Positions 7,790 through 16,386 of a stretch of DNA of 64,000 nucleotides are shown piece after piece. The translations under genes and the position numbers were made by a program. This stretch comes from Actinoplanes derwentensis (lineage in GTDB: Bacteria; Actinomycetota; Actinomycetes; Mycobacteriales; Micromonosporaceae). Numbering within the stretch: the stretch's first letter is position 1; the number at the start of each line of letters is the position of its first letter. Under the pieces are notes generated by a model. That model was not told where the DNA came from and did no database searches. It saw only the letters and a list, made by a program, of their open reading frames with translations. Location: positions 10,458,001-10,522,000 of the forward strand of contig NZ_LT629758.1 in NCBI RefSeq assembly GCF_900104725.1, in the 5' to 3' direction.

Positions 7790-9099
7790 ACGACAAGCTG
7801 ATCGCGGTCCGGCCGAGCGCCCGCCAGCTCGCCTGGCAGCGGATGGAGTTCTACGGCTTCGTGCACTTCGGGATGAACACGATGACCGGCCGGGAGTGGG
7901 GCGACGGCACCGACCGCCCGTCGGTCTTCGACCCGGCCGCCGTCGACGCCGATCAGTGGGTGGCCGAGCTGAAGAACGCCGGGATGACCGGCGTGATCAT
8001 CACCGCCAAGCACCACGACGGCTTCTGCCTGTGGCCGACCGCGACCACCTCGTACTCCGTGGTGTCCTCGCCCTTCCGCGGTGACGTCGTCGGGCTCGTC
8101 GCCGAGGCGGCCCGCGCCCACGGCCTGAAACTGGGGATCTACCTGTCGCCGTGGGACCGCAACAACGAGTCCTACGGCACCGGCAAGGGCTACGACGATC
8201 TGTACGTCGCCCAGCTCACCGAGTTGCTGACCGGCTACGGGCCGGTGTTCACGGTCTGGCTGGACGGCGCCAACGGCGAGGGGCCCAACGGCAAGGTGCA
8301 GGAGTACGACTGGGACCGGTACTACGCCGTCGTGCGTGACCTGCAGCCGGACGCCGTGATCAGTGTCTGCGGCCCGGACGTGCGCTGGTGCGGCAACGAA
8401 GCCGGCGAGACCCGCCCCGACGAGTGGAGTGTCGTCCCGCGCGCGCTGCGCAACGTCGAGCGGATCGCCGCGAAGTCGCAGCAGATCGACGACGGCGAGT
8501 TCTCCCGCCTGGTCCGCAGCGACGACCAGGACCTGGGCAGCCGGGCCGTCCTGGCCGGTTGCGAGGACGACCTGGTCTGGTACCCGGCCGAGGTCAACAC
8601 GTCGATCCGGCCCGGCTGGTTCTACCACTCCGCCGAGGACGACGCGGTCCGTACGCCGGACGAACTTTTCCAGATCTACCTCAAGTCGGTGGGCGGCAAC
8701 TCGACGTTCCTGCTCAACGTGCCGCCCGGACCGGACGGCCGGATCCACGACGACGACGTGGTGGCGCTGCGCGGGCTGGGGGAGCGGATCGCTGACTTCC
8801 GGGCCCGTGCGATCCCGGCCACCCGAGGCGGCGACCTGACCCTGCACCTGCCCGAACCGCGGGCCGTCGAAGCGGTGGTCGTCGGCGAGGACATCACCCA
8901 GGGGCAGCGCGTCGAGAACCTGGTGGTACACGGCCTGGTCGACGGCGACTGGACCGTGCTGGCGTCCGCCCGGTCGGTCGGTCACCGGCGCATCCTCACC
9001 TTCGACCCGGTCACCGTCGAGGCCGTGTGGGTGGAGATCCGCGAGACACGTGGTGAACCGGTGATAAGCCGGCTGGAGGCGATCGGGGCGGCCCGGTGA
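7786..9099 (+). CDS. GH29 alpha-L-fucosidase family protein
   Basis: A 437-residue protein. WQRMEFYGFVHFGMNTMTGR near the N-terminus, AGMTGVIITAKHHDGFCLWP (about 64-83) and GIYLSPWDRN are family 29 signatures; VFTVWLDGANGEG (about residues 156-168) carries the predicted catalytic Asp. A shorter beta-rich C-terminal domain follows. No signal peptide is present, so it should hydrolyse imported fucosylated oligosaccharides in the cytoplasm. It starts with GTG inside the preceding small gene and its stop overlaps the next gene by 4 nt. Together with GH35 it suggests a substrate with both fucose and galactose. Confidence 0.9.
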   Translation: MNDKLIAVRPSARQLAWQRMEFYGFVHFGMNTMTGREWGDGTDRPSVFDPAAVDADQWVAELKNAGMTGVIITAKHHDGFCLWPTATTSYSVVSSPFRGDVVGLVAEAARAHGLKLGIYLSPWDRNNESYGTGKGYDDLYVAQLTELLTGYGPVFTVWLDGANGEGPNGKVQEYDWDRYYAVVRDLQPDAVISVCGPDVRWCGNEAGETRPDEWSVVPRALRNVERIAAKSQQIDDGEFSRLVRSDDQDLGSRAVLAGCEDDLVWYPAEVNTSIRPGWFYHSAEDDAVRTPDELFQIYLKSVGGNSTFLLNVPPGPDGRIHDDDVVALRGLGERIADFRARAIPATRGGDLTLHLPEPRAVEAVVVGEDITQGQRVENLVVHGLVDGDWTVLASARSVGHRRILTFDPVTVEAVWVEIRETRGEPVISRLEAIGAAR

Positions 9100-9968
9100 A
9101 ACGGTGGGCGTTCCTCGTCGCGGCAGTCGTCGTCGCGGCCCTGGTAACCGGCGTGATCCTGCTGAACCGGCCGGATCGGGTCGCCACCCTGAACGGGCAC
9201 CCGATCACCCAGGACGAACTGGTCTTCCACATGGATCGCCTGGAACGCACCACCTCGGGTGACTCGCCGCTCAGTGACCGGGTGCTCGACGAGATCAAGC
9301 ACGACAAGACGCTGTGGCTGCTGGCGCAGGAACAGGGGCTCGTCGACTCGGTGGACCACGCTGATCTGCTCGCCTCGCTCGACGAGGAGAACAAACGGCG
9401 GGCCCGGACCGCCGCCGAGGGTGGGGTCGTGCACGGGCTCGTCGAGTTCGGTGCCGAGGAGTACTACGCGCACCGGCTCGCCGAACTGACCACGGCACTG
9501 CGCCAGGCTCTGAGTGATCAGTTGCCGGTCACCGACGCCGAGGTGCGGGCCGCTTTCGACGCCGACAAAGCGCAGTGGAGTGCGAACGCGACTGTTTACA
9601 CGTACCGCGAATTGGTGGTGCCCGAAGCTCTTGATCTTGAAGTTGTCGCCTCTCGTCTCGCCACTCTCGCGACCGTCACCGTGCGTGGGGAGAGCCGGCA
9701 CGACCAGGATCTCCTGGCGGTGCTCAGCGCACTGGGGCCGGGGCAGATCTCCGCCCCGGTCATCGGCGCCGGCCAGGTCACCTACTACGAGCTGACCGGC
9801 CGGACGGTGGATGAACGGGCGGCGTTCGCCACCTACGCGAGCCGGATCCGGCAGTCGCTCGTGGAAGAGAAGTTCCAGCAGTTCCTGCAGCGCCGGGTGG
9901 ACGGGGGCGACTTTCGGGTCGACACCACGGCGGTCGAAACCATCAACGCAGAGGATGGGAACGGATGA
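9096..9968 (+). CDS. Membrane-anchored SurA/PrsA-like foldase-type protein
   Basis: A 290-residue protein with an N-terminal membrane anchor (AFLVAAVVVAALVTGVILL) and a SurA N-like helical chaperone region beginning ATLNGHPITQDELVFHMDRL. The central part (LPVTDAEVRAAFDADKAQW, then TYRELVVPEAL and GPGQISAPVIGAGQVTYYEL) follows the layout of parvulin-type peptidyl-prolyl isomerases, but the signature residues are weak, so activity is uncertain. It sits between the fucosidase and a large secreted beta-helix protein, with 4-nt overlaps on both sides, which suggests it helps fold or export that protein. That role is inferred from context. Confidence 0.72.
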   Translation: MKRWAFLVAAVVVAALVTGVILLNRPDRVATLNGHPITQDELVFHMDRLERTTSGDSPLSDRVLDEIKHDKTLWLLAQEQGLVDSVDHADLLASLDEENKRRARTAAEGGVVHGLVEFGAEEYYAHRLAELTTALRQALSDQLPVTDAEVRAAFDADKAQWSANATVYTYRELVVPEALDLEVVASRLATLATVTVRGESRHDQDLLAVLSALGPGQISAPVIGAGQVTYYELTGRTVDERAAFATYASRIRQSLVEEKFQQFLQRRVDGGDFRVDTTAVETINAEDGNG

Positions 9969-12208
9969 GAAAAGGGTTGATCGCCCTGCTCACGGCGATC
10001 GTCGCGGTGCCACTGGTGCCGGGAACTCCGGCTGCGGCCGCTGTCGCCCTGTCGTGGCCGGGCGACAGCGCGAACCAGACCGGCGGCAAGGACTACTACC
10101 TGGACGCCACCGGCGGGCGGGACACGGCGGCCGGGACCACGGCCGCGACCGCTTGGAAGACTCTGGCCAAGGCGAACGCGACCACGTTCCAGCCCGGCGA
10201 CCGGATCCTGCTCAAAGCCGGGGAGACCTGGCAGAACGAGCAGCTGTGGCCGAAGGGTTCCGGCTCCGCCGGGAAACCGATCACGATCTCGGCGTACGGT
10301 ACGAGCAGTAAGCGGCCATATATCGCGACAAACGGTAACGTGCCCAGTCCGTTTCTCGCCAACGGCACCAAGAACCCGCAGACCGTCGGCCTGACCGGGG
10401 CGATCGTGCTGCGTAATCAGCAGTACTTCGCGATCAACAACGTCGAACTGTCCAACGACAACGACTTCAATACGAACATCACGACCGGTACATATGTACG
10501 CGACGGTATCGCCGTGTCGATCAATGCTGATCTGCTGCCGGCCGGTGCCGACAACGTGATGGACTACTTCCGGATCAACGACGTGTACGTGCACGACCTG
10601 GACGGGCCCAGCAGCTGGCAGAAGATCCACTACGGTGCGGTCAACTTCCAGGTGTTCGGCGCCAAGTCCTACAAGGAGTACTCGGCCGCCGGCTGGTACT
10701 TCAAAGACGTACGTATTGAGAACAACACGTTCATCAACGTTGAGTTGCACGCGATCCAGATGGCGTTCAACTGGTTCAACGCCGACGGGACGGCAGCGGG
10801 TCAATACGACGAGGCGGGCAAGTTCCACGAGGGCTGGGAGCAGCTCTGGGTCCGCACTCGGGACCTCTACAGCCGGGACGTGTACGTCGGCCACAACTAC
10901 TCCGAGAGCATCGGCCAGGGTGCCATCCAGCTCGCCAACCTGCTGCGGGCGACCGTCGAGTACAACGAGGTCAACGGCTTCCTGGAGCGGTACGACGCGG
11001 TGTCCTGCGGGCTCTACCTGTGGGCCGGCGCCGACTCGGTGATGCGGTTCAACGAGGTGTACGGCGGGCCCGCCAACGAGTACGACGGCACCCCGTGGGA
11101 CCTGGAGTACACCAACTTCAACGTCACCTACGAGCACAACTACTCGCACGACAACGCGGCCGGGTGGATGGCCTACATGGGCAACAGCTCCAACTCGGTG
11201 GCGCGCTACAACCTCAGCGTCAACGACAACGGGGTGCTCGTGAAGAACATGCTGTCGACGAACTACTCGCCGACCTATTTCGCCAACAACACCTTCGTGT
11301 ACGACGGCGCGGCCATGGACTACGTGCACGACGAGACGTTCCTGAGCCGCGTCTACTTCCTCAACAACGTCTTCCACAACACGTCCACCACGACGGCTAC
11401 CCCCTGGTACCGCCGGACCGGAGCACTACGGCAGGCGGTGTTCTCCAACAACGCCTACTACGAGGCGAGCGGCACCCACTCGGCCCAGGAACCGGCCGAC
11501 CCGCGCGGAGTGCGGACCGATCCGCGCTTCACCGGAGACCCCACCGCCCGCGTGGACGGGGAGGGCATCCGTACGGCGGCCCAGCGTTTCGTCCCCCGCG
11601 CCGACTCCCCACTGATCAACGCCGGGCGCTACAACCCGCACCTGGGTTCGGCGGACGCCCTCGGCACCCACCTCTACTACGGTCCGGCCCCCGACATCGG
11701 CGTCGTCGAGACCCCGGCCGGCACGAAGGTCGAGAACCCGGTGGACACCGACCCGATCGAGGAACAGGACGGCACCCGGGTCAACCTGGCCCTCGGCAAG
11801 CCGGTCACCGCCAGCTCCACCCACTCCGGCGCGGGCGGCACCCTCGGCGCGGTCAACCTGACCGACGGGAACCTGTCCACCCGGTGGGCGGCCGCCGACG
11901 CCGCGACCTACCCGATCACCCTGGACATCGACTTCGGTAGCCCGGTCACCTTCGACCAGGTCTACCTGGACGAGTACACCGACTCGGGCACCAACCCGCG
12001 GGTCTCGACGTTCAACCTGCAACGCTGGGACACCACCACCGGGGCCTGGGCGACGATCGCGTCGCTCACCGGCGGCATCGGCCACGACCGGACCGTGACC
12101 GGGTTCGGCACGGTCACCAGCAGCCGGTTGCGGGTCGCCCTGACCAGCAAGATCGCCTCCGAGCAGTACACCCCGACGATGACCGAGATCGCGGTCTATC
12201 AGTCCTGA
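9965..12208 (+). CDS. Secreted right-handed beta-helix protein with C-terminal F5/8-type CBM
   Basis: A 747-residue secreted protein. The signal peptide runs MRKGLIALLTAIVAVPLVPG and ends PAAAA. A DUF1565-like beta-helix follows, opening with KDYYLDATGGRDTAAGT and PGDRILLKAGETW; the repeating coils carry many Asn residues (YNEVNG, FNEVYG, YNLSVNDNG, ANNTFVYD). The last 140 residues form an F5/8 type C/CBM32-like module (VNLALGKPVTASST, NLTDGNLSTRWAA). The fold fits a polysaccharide lyase or glycosidase; catalytic residues cannot be assigned by eye. It is the only clearly secreted enzyme of the operon and so likely does the first extracellular cut. Confidence 0.85.
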   Translation: MRKGLIALLTAIVAVPLVPGTPAAAAVALSWPGDSANQTGGKDYYLDATGGRDTAAGTTAATAWKTLAKANATTFQPGDRILLKAGETWQNEQLWPKGSGSAGKPITISAYGTSSKRPYIATNGNVPSPFLANGTKNPQTVGLTGAIVLRNQQYFAINNVELSNDNDFNTNITTGTYVRDGIAVSINADLLPAGADNVMDYFRINDVYVHDLDGPSSWQKIHYGAVNFQVFGAKSYKEYSAAGWYFKDVRIENNTFINVELHAIQMAFNWFNADGTAAGQYDEAGKFHEGWEQLWVRTRDLYSRDVYVGHNYSESIGQGAIQLANLLRATVEYNEVNGFLERYDAVSCGLYLWAGADSVMRFNEVYGGPANEYDGTPWDLEYTNFNVTYEHNYSHDNAAGWMAYMGNSSNSVARYNLSVNDNGVLVKNMLSTNYSPTYFANNTFVYDGAAMDYVHDETFLSRVYFLNNVFHNTSTTTATPWYRRTGALRQAVFSNNAYYEASGTHSAQEPADPRGVRTDPRFTGDPTARVDGEGIRTAAQRFVPRADSPLINAGRYNPHLGSADALGTHLYYGPAPDIGVVETPAGTKVENPVDTDPIEEQDGTRVNLALGKPVTASSTHSGAGGTLGAVNLTDGNLSTRWAAADAATYPITLDIDFGSPVTFDQVYLDEYTDSGTNPRVSTFNLQRWDTTTGAWATIASLTGGIGHDRTVTGFGTVTSSRLRVALTSKIASEQYTPTMTEIAVYQS

Positions 12209-13359
12209 TCAACATCGGTCAGCGCGTCCCGGACGAAGGTCTGCCCGTCGGCGCGCAGCAGTAGGAAGGTCGGGACGGTGCGGGTGCCGTCCGGATTGAA
12301 CGAGACCTGCCCGGACACCACGGTGGTGTCGGTGGCGGCCAGTGCCTCGCGAACAGCCGAGGGCCGGTCGTCACCGGCACGCCGGATCGCGTCGACCGCC
12401 ACCCGCACGGCGTCGTACGCCTCCACTGTCGACGGGCCCGGCGCGGAACCGAAAGCCGCCTGATAGCGGGCCGACCAGTCGCCCAGTTCCGGCATCAACT
12501 CGGGGAACAGCAGCGCCGTGCCGTACACGCCGGTGCTCTGCGCCCCGCTCAGATCGGCGAGCAGCGGCCCGTCGGTGGCACCGTCACCGACCACGATCCG
12601 GCCGGTGAAACCCTGCCCCCGCAGATCCTTGATGAGCTGGTTCGCCTCGGCGTAGTAGCCGGTGAAGTAGACGGTGTCGGCCTTACCGGCGATCACCGTG
12701 TCCGCGATCCGCCGGAAGTTGGGCGCGCCCTGGCTCAGCTTGATCTCCTCAGAGATCACCACCGCTTTGGTACGGGTGGCCACGGCGACCGTCTCGTCGG
12801 CCAGGGTCAGCGGGAAGCTGGTGCCGTCGTGCACCACCGCCAGGCGTCTCCCACCGAGCCGCTTGATCCGGTCGACGGCGAACTCGGCCTCGGCGGCCAC
12901 CGTCCCGCACATCAGGAAGACACTGTCGTACTTCGGTTTGATCAGGTCCGTCGAATTGGCCTGCGAGATCACCATCGGGATCCCGGCGTCCCGGAAGATC
13001 CGCAGGGTCGGCACCACGGCGCTGCTGCAGTACCCGCCGACCGACACCACGATGCCGTCGTCGACGATCTGCTGAGCCGCCGTCACCGCGGTACCCGGAT
13101 CACAGGCGTCGTCCGCGACGACCATCTCGACCGGCCGGCCCAGCACCCCGCCCGCCGCGTTGATCTCCTCGACCGCCAGTTGGGCACCGTTGCGCATCGC
13201 CTCACCCGAATGACTGCTCCGGCCGGTCAACGGCAGCAGCGCGCCCAGCCGGACCGTCGCCGCCTCCGACGCGGTGGGTTCGCCGCTCTCCTCCGCCGAT
13301 CCGCAGGCTGCCAGCGTGACCGCCGTCAGCAGAACGGTCAGTAATCTCCGACCCGGCAC
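12199..13359 (-). CDS. Branched-chain amino-acid-type (LivK-like) binding lipoprotein
   Basis: A 386-residue lipoprotein; GTG 13359 follows GGAG and begins VPGRRLLTVLLTAVTLAACGS, with lipobox LAAC. The mature part is a type I periplasmic-binding fold typical of Leu/Ile/Val receptors (VRLGALLPLTGRSSHSGEAM, GAQLAVEEINAAGGVLGRPV, and YFTGYYAEANQLIKDLRGQG). No permease or ATPase genes accompany it. It is divergent from a membrane diguanylate cyclase 186 nt away, suggesting it may act as an extracellular sensor partner, not a transporter component. A rare TTA leucine codon lies in the signal peptide. Its 3' end overlaps the beta-helix gene by 10 nt. Confidence 0.88.
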   Translation of the reverse strand: MPGRRLLTVLLTAVTLAACGSAEESGEPTASEAATVRLGALLPLTGRSSHSGEAMRNGAQLAVEEINAAGGVLGRPVEMVVADDACDPGTAVTAAQQIVDDGIVVSVGGYCSSAVVPTLRIFRDAGIPMVISQANSTDLIKPKYDSVFLMCGTVAAEAEFAVDRIKRLGGRRLAVVHDGTSFPLTLADETVAVATRTKAVVISEEIKLSQGAPNFRRIADTVIAGKADTVYFTGYYAEANQLIKDLRGQGFTGRIVVGDGATDGPLLADLSGAQSTGVYGTALLFPELMPELGDWSARYQAAFGSAPGPSTVEAYDAVRVAVDAIRRAGDDRPSAVREALAATDTTVVSGQVSFNPDGTRTVPTFLLLRADGQTFVRDALTDVDQD

Positions 13360-13435
13360 CCGAGGACTCCGTTCGACCCGTTCGATCCGTTCGCGCGGTT
13401 CGGCAACCTGTTCGGCGTACCGCCGCTTCGCCTGA

Positions 13436-13534
13436 GAGGTTTTCCGCACCGGATCGCCGCGAGCGCGGGAGGTTTCCCTGGCCGGAACGCCGCGAGCGTG
13501 GGAGGTTTTCCTCACCGGAACGCCGCGAGCGCCG
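13436..13534. repeat. Three tandem copies of a 33-bp repeat
   Basis: Units begin at 13436, 13469 and 13502. Each reads approximately GAGGTTTTCCNCACCGGA followed by NCGCCGCGAGCGNGG. They fill most of the gap between the divergent binding-protein and cyclase genes. The period is a multiple of three and no stop interrupts some frames, but the position in a divergent promoter suggests protein-binding sites. Unit 3 includes the small dyad GAGG-TTTT-CCTC. Confidence 0.8.
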
Positions 13535-13545
13535 ATCAACCGGAT

Positions 13546-14703
13546 GTGACCCGGACCAACCGTCGGTACAGCGTGCTGATGCCCGTCGCGCTGGCCGCCG
13601 TCCTGCTCACCCTGGCCGCCTACGTCATCCAGGGCACCGTGCACACCACCCGCGCGACCAGCCAGCAGGGCGACGCGCTGGTGGTCGACATGCTGTTCAC
13701 CGAAGCCCGGATCGCCGTCGCCATGCAGGAGGTCAACCTGCGGCACTACCAGGTCGAACCGTCGGTCGCCGTCAAACAGCGCTTCGACCAGGTCGCCGCC
13801 GGTGCCGACCGGGTGCTCGCCGAAGTCGCGGGCAAGAACGACCAGCAGGCCCGCGCCGACGCCGGCCGGCTGCGCGCCGCCCAGACCCGGTACCGCAAGC
13901 TCGCCGAACAACTCATCACCATGGTCGCCGACAGTGACCCGGAATCCATCCAGCTCGACCGGCTCGAGGTGACACCCGCGTTCTACTCCCTGCAGAACGA
14001 CGTCGACGAAGTGTCCCGCGCCTACCACGAGTACGCCCAGCAGCAGGTCAGTGCGTTACGGCTAACCCAGGTGCGGCTGCTGTTCGGCACGTCGGCCGGG
14101 TTCGCCATCGGCCTGATCCTGGTCGCGATGATCCTGAAGATGGTGGTCGGCTACCAGCGCCGCCTCGTCGACCAGGCCACCGAGAGCCGGCACCGCTCCC
14201 TGCACGACCCGCTGACCGGCCTGCCCAACCGCGACCTCTTCCACCGCGAACTCAGCCGGTCACTGGCCGCCGCCCCGGTCGCCATGATGGTCATCGACCT
14301 GGACGGTTTCAAAGCCGTCAACGACACCCTCGGCCACCAGGCCGGCGACCTGCTGCTGATCGAAACCGGCCGGCGCCTCAGCACCACCGTCGCCGACCAC
14401 GGCCTGGTGTCCCGCCTCGGCGGCGACGAGTTCGCCGTGCTGCTGCCCCACGCCACCCTGCCCGAAGCCGCCGAACTCGCCGGCGAACTGGTCGCCGTCC
14501 TGCGCCACGAATTCCTGCTGAACGGCAGTCCCGCAACGATCAGCGGCAGCCTGGGCATCGCCCTGGCCCCGGCCGGAGCCGACGGCGACGAACTGTTCCG
14601 CCACGCCGACGCCGCCATGTATCACGCCAAGACCACCGGCGGCGGCGTCGCCACCCACGACCCCGACCACCACACCCGGGACGCCCAGAGACGCGCCTCC
14701 TGA
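13546..14703 (+). CDS. Membrane diguanylate cyclase (GGDEF)
   Basis: A 385-residue protein. TM1 lies at about residues 12-30, an extracellular helical sensor of about 140 residues follows, TM2 lies at about 180-200, and the GGDEF domain fills the rest (HDPLTGLPNR, DLDGFKAVNDTLGHQAGD, RLGGDEFAVLL with GGDEF at 292-296). All catalytic residues are present. The inhibitory I-site is degenerate (TVAD where RxxD is expected), so product inhibition may be weak. GTG 13546 is chosen; GTG 13498 is possible but lies inside the repeats. One TTA and one CTA codon occur near the second membrane helix. The neighbouring lipoprotein may be its sensor partner. Confidence 0.9.
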   Translation: MTRTNRRYSVLMPVALAAVLLTLAAYVIQGTVHTTRATSQQGDALVVDMLFTEARIAVAMQEVNLRHYQVEPSVAVKQRFDQVAAGADRVLAEVAGKNDQQARADAGRLRAAQTRYRKLAEQLITMVADSDPESIQLDRLEVTPAFYSLQNDVDEVSRAYHEYAQQQVSALRLTQVRLLFGTSAGFAIGLILVAMILKMVVGYQRRLVDQATESRHRSLHDPLTGLPNRDLFHRELSRSLAAAPVAMMVIDLDGFKAVNDTLGHQAGDLLLIETGRRLSTTVADHGLVSRLGGDEFAVLLPHATLPEAAELAGELVAVLRHEFLLNGSPATISGSLGIALAPAGADGDELFRHADAAMYHAKTTGGGVATHDPDHHTRDAQRRAS

Positions 14704-14719
14704 CGAGGAGGACTTCTTT

Positions 14720-14791
14720 CTATAGCATATTCGCGATATTTTGCAGTAACCCCCGGATGTGGAGCTGCAATCTGTCACTTTTCCGCTATAG
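14720..14791. promoter_or_regulatory. Nested symmetric dyad upstream of abiE pair
   Basis: CTATAG (14720-14725), TTGCAG (14741-14746), CTGCAA (14765-14770) and CTATAG (14786-14791) are arranged with exact mirror symmetry: 15-nt gaps on both sides around an 18-nt centre. The element ends 9 nt before the AbiEi start. AbiEi-type antitoxins are known to repress their own promoter through inverted repeats, which this would fit. Confidence 0.6.
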
Positions 14792-14800
14792 ATTGAAGGT

Positions 14801-15490
14801 ATGAGTGGCGGGTGGTCTGATGTCCTGACGGTTGCCGACGAGCAGTGGGGGCTGGTCACCAAACAGCAGGTCGAATCGACCGGAGTCGCCTGGGCCACGC
14901 TGGCACGTGGGGTGCACCGAGGTGCCCTGGAGCGGGTCGCGCACGGCGTCTACCGGGTTCGCGGCGGCGGTGGGACCGACCATCTGGAGCTGCGTGCCGC
15001 CTGGCTGCAGCTCGAACCCGGGCTGCCGGCCTGGGAACGTGTTCCGGAGTCCGGGGCCGTGTCGCACCGATCCGCGGCGATGCTCTTCGGGATCGGGCAT
15101 CTGCCGGCCGACACCCACGAGTTCACCCTTGCGACCAGAAAGCAGACCCGGCGTACGGATGTCCGGCTGCATCGTGGTGACGTGGCGGCGGACTGCGTCA
15201 CCCTGGCCGGCCTTCCCGTGACACGACCCGGCCGGATCGCGGCGGACCTGCTGGCGGACCGGGAGGATCTGGGCGCGGTGGGTCAACTGGTGGCCGACGC
15301 GCTGCGGCTGGCCCTGGACGGTCCCGCATCGGTTGCCGCGGCCATCGCCCCGCATGCCGCGGCGTTCGAACTGCGCCGCCAGGACGGCATCGGCCTGCTT
15401 CGCTGGCTGCTGGATCTGTCCGGAGACCCCGAGCAGGAGAGGTGGCTCGCCGAAGCCGCCGCCGCCGCCGCCAAGGAATGTGCCGGATGA
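14801..15490 (+). CDS. abiEi: AbiEi-family antitoxin (type IV toxin-antitoxin)
   Basis: A 229-residue protein whose N-terminal winged helix-turn-helix reads LVTKQQVESTGVAWATLARG, then HRGALERVAHGVYRV (about residues 18-52). This is the AbiEi antitoxin DNA-binding domain. The C-terminal region (SAAMLFGIGHLP, TLATRKQTRRTDVRLHRG, LPVTRPGRIAADLL) matches the antitoxin domain layout. In AbiE systems the antitoxin represses transcription and separately counteracts the nucleotidyltransferase toxin without a stable complex. The gene overlaps the toxin gene by 4 nt (ATGA), and a large symmetric dyad lies upstream. Confidence 0.85.
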   Translation: MSGGWSDVLTVADEQWGLVTKQQVESTGVAWATLARGVHRGALERVAHGVYRVRGGGGTDHLELRAAWLQLEPGLPAWERVPESGAVSHRSAAMLFGIGHLPADTHEFTLATRKQTRRTDVRLHRGDVAADCVTLAGLPVTRPGRIAADLLADREDLGAVGQLVADALRLALDGPASVAAAIAPHAAAFELRRQDGIGLLRWLLDLSGDPEQERWLAEAAAAAAKECAG

Positions 15491-16386
15491 CACGGCCGAA
15501 CCCGTGGCACCGGACACCGGACGCCATGCGCCGGGCTGTCACCGACAAACTTCGCGTGGAAGCGTCAGGCGGCTCTTGGCCGTTGCCGGACCTGCAGCGC
15601 CAGTACGCCTACGACCAACTGATCGAACGGCTGTACCGGACCGATGACGGTTGGGTGATCAAAGGCGCCACGGCACTGCTGGCCAGGCGCGTCTCCGCCC
15701 GCCACACGATCGACGTCGACGTGTACCGGGCCGGTGCGATCGCCGACGTCGAGCGGCAGCTGCGGCTCGCCGCGGCACTCGACATCGGTGACTGGATGAG
15801 GTTCGAGGTCGGTCCGGCGGCCCGGATCCGGGCCGCCGGTGCCCAGGCGGCGCAGGTGCGGGTCAGATCGTTCATCGGTACGAAGGTGTGGACCGCCTTC
15901 CAGGTCGACATCGTGGCCGACGGCGTGGAGATGAGCGCCGAGCCGGATTCCGTCCCGCCGCTGACCTCGCTGTTCGCCTCGGAGAAGAGGCTGTGGCGGG
16001 CCTACCCACTGGTCGACCACGTCGCCGACAAGGTGTGCGCGATTTTCGAACGGCACGACGGGCGGCCGTCCACCAGATTCAAGGACCTGATCGACCTGGT
16101 CGCGATCACCGAGCGGGCCACCGTCGACGCGGAACTCCAGATGCGGGCGCTGCGTAAGGAGGGCCGGCGCCGCGTTCTGGAACTGCCGTCCGAGTTCGGC
16201 GTTCCTGATCGTGGCCTGTGGACGGCCGGATATCGGGCCGAGGCGCGCCGGGCGGTCGGCCTGACGGCGCTCGACCTCGACGGCGCGCTCGCCGTGGTCG
16301 GGCCGTTCCTGGATCCGCTTCTGGACGGGAGCGCCGGTGGCGCCTGGGACTTCGTGCGCCGTGAGTGGGCGCGGTCCGCCGGGTGA
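15487..16386 (+). CDS. abiEii: AbiEii/AbiGii-family nucleotidyltransferase toxin
   Basis: A 299-residue protein with the AbiEii signature: VIKGATALLARRVSARHTID then VDVY (about residues 56-80), equal to the GxxALLxxR...TxDxD nucleotidyltransferase motif, and a later conserved Lys in HVADKVCAIFERH plus RFKDLIDLVAI. AbiE toxins are nucleotidyltransferases that arrest growth and give abortive phage resistance. ATG 15487 overlaps the antitoxin stop by 4 nt; the frame continues upstream but the overlap start is the natural one. The region downstream is a patchwork of decayed genes, as often seen around mobile defence genes. Confidence 0.87.
   Translation: MTRPNPWHRTPDAMRRAVTDKLRVEASGGSWPLPDLQRQYAYDQLIERLYRTDDGWVIKGATALLARRVSARHTIDVDVYRAGAIADVERQLRLAAALDIGDWMRFEVGPAARIRAAGAQAAQVRVRSFIGTKVWTAFQVDIVADGVEMSAEPDSVPPLTSLFASEKRLWRAYPLVDHVADKVCAIFERHDGRPSTRFKDLIDLVAITERATVDAELQMRALRKEGRRRVLELPSEFGVPDRGLWTAGYRAEARRAVGLTALDLDGALAVVGPFLDPLLDGSAGGAWDFVRREWARSAG

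Noticed and set aside
13436..13534. CRISPR array
   Set aside because: The 33-bp units are contiguous with no unique spacers.
13360..14028. A longer receptor protein starting inside the divergent cyclase gene
   Set aside because: It would be antisense to the cyclase; GTG 13359 with GGAG upstream begins a proper lipoprotein signal.
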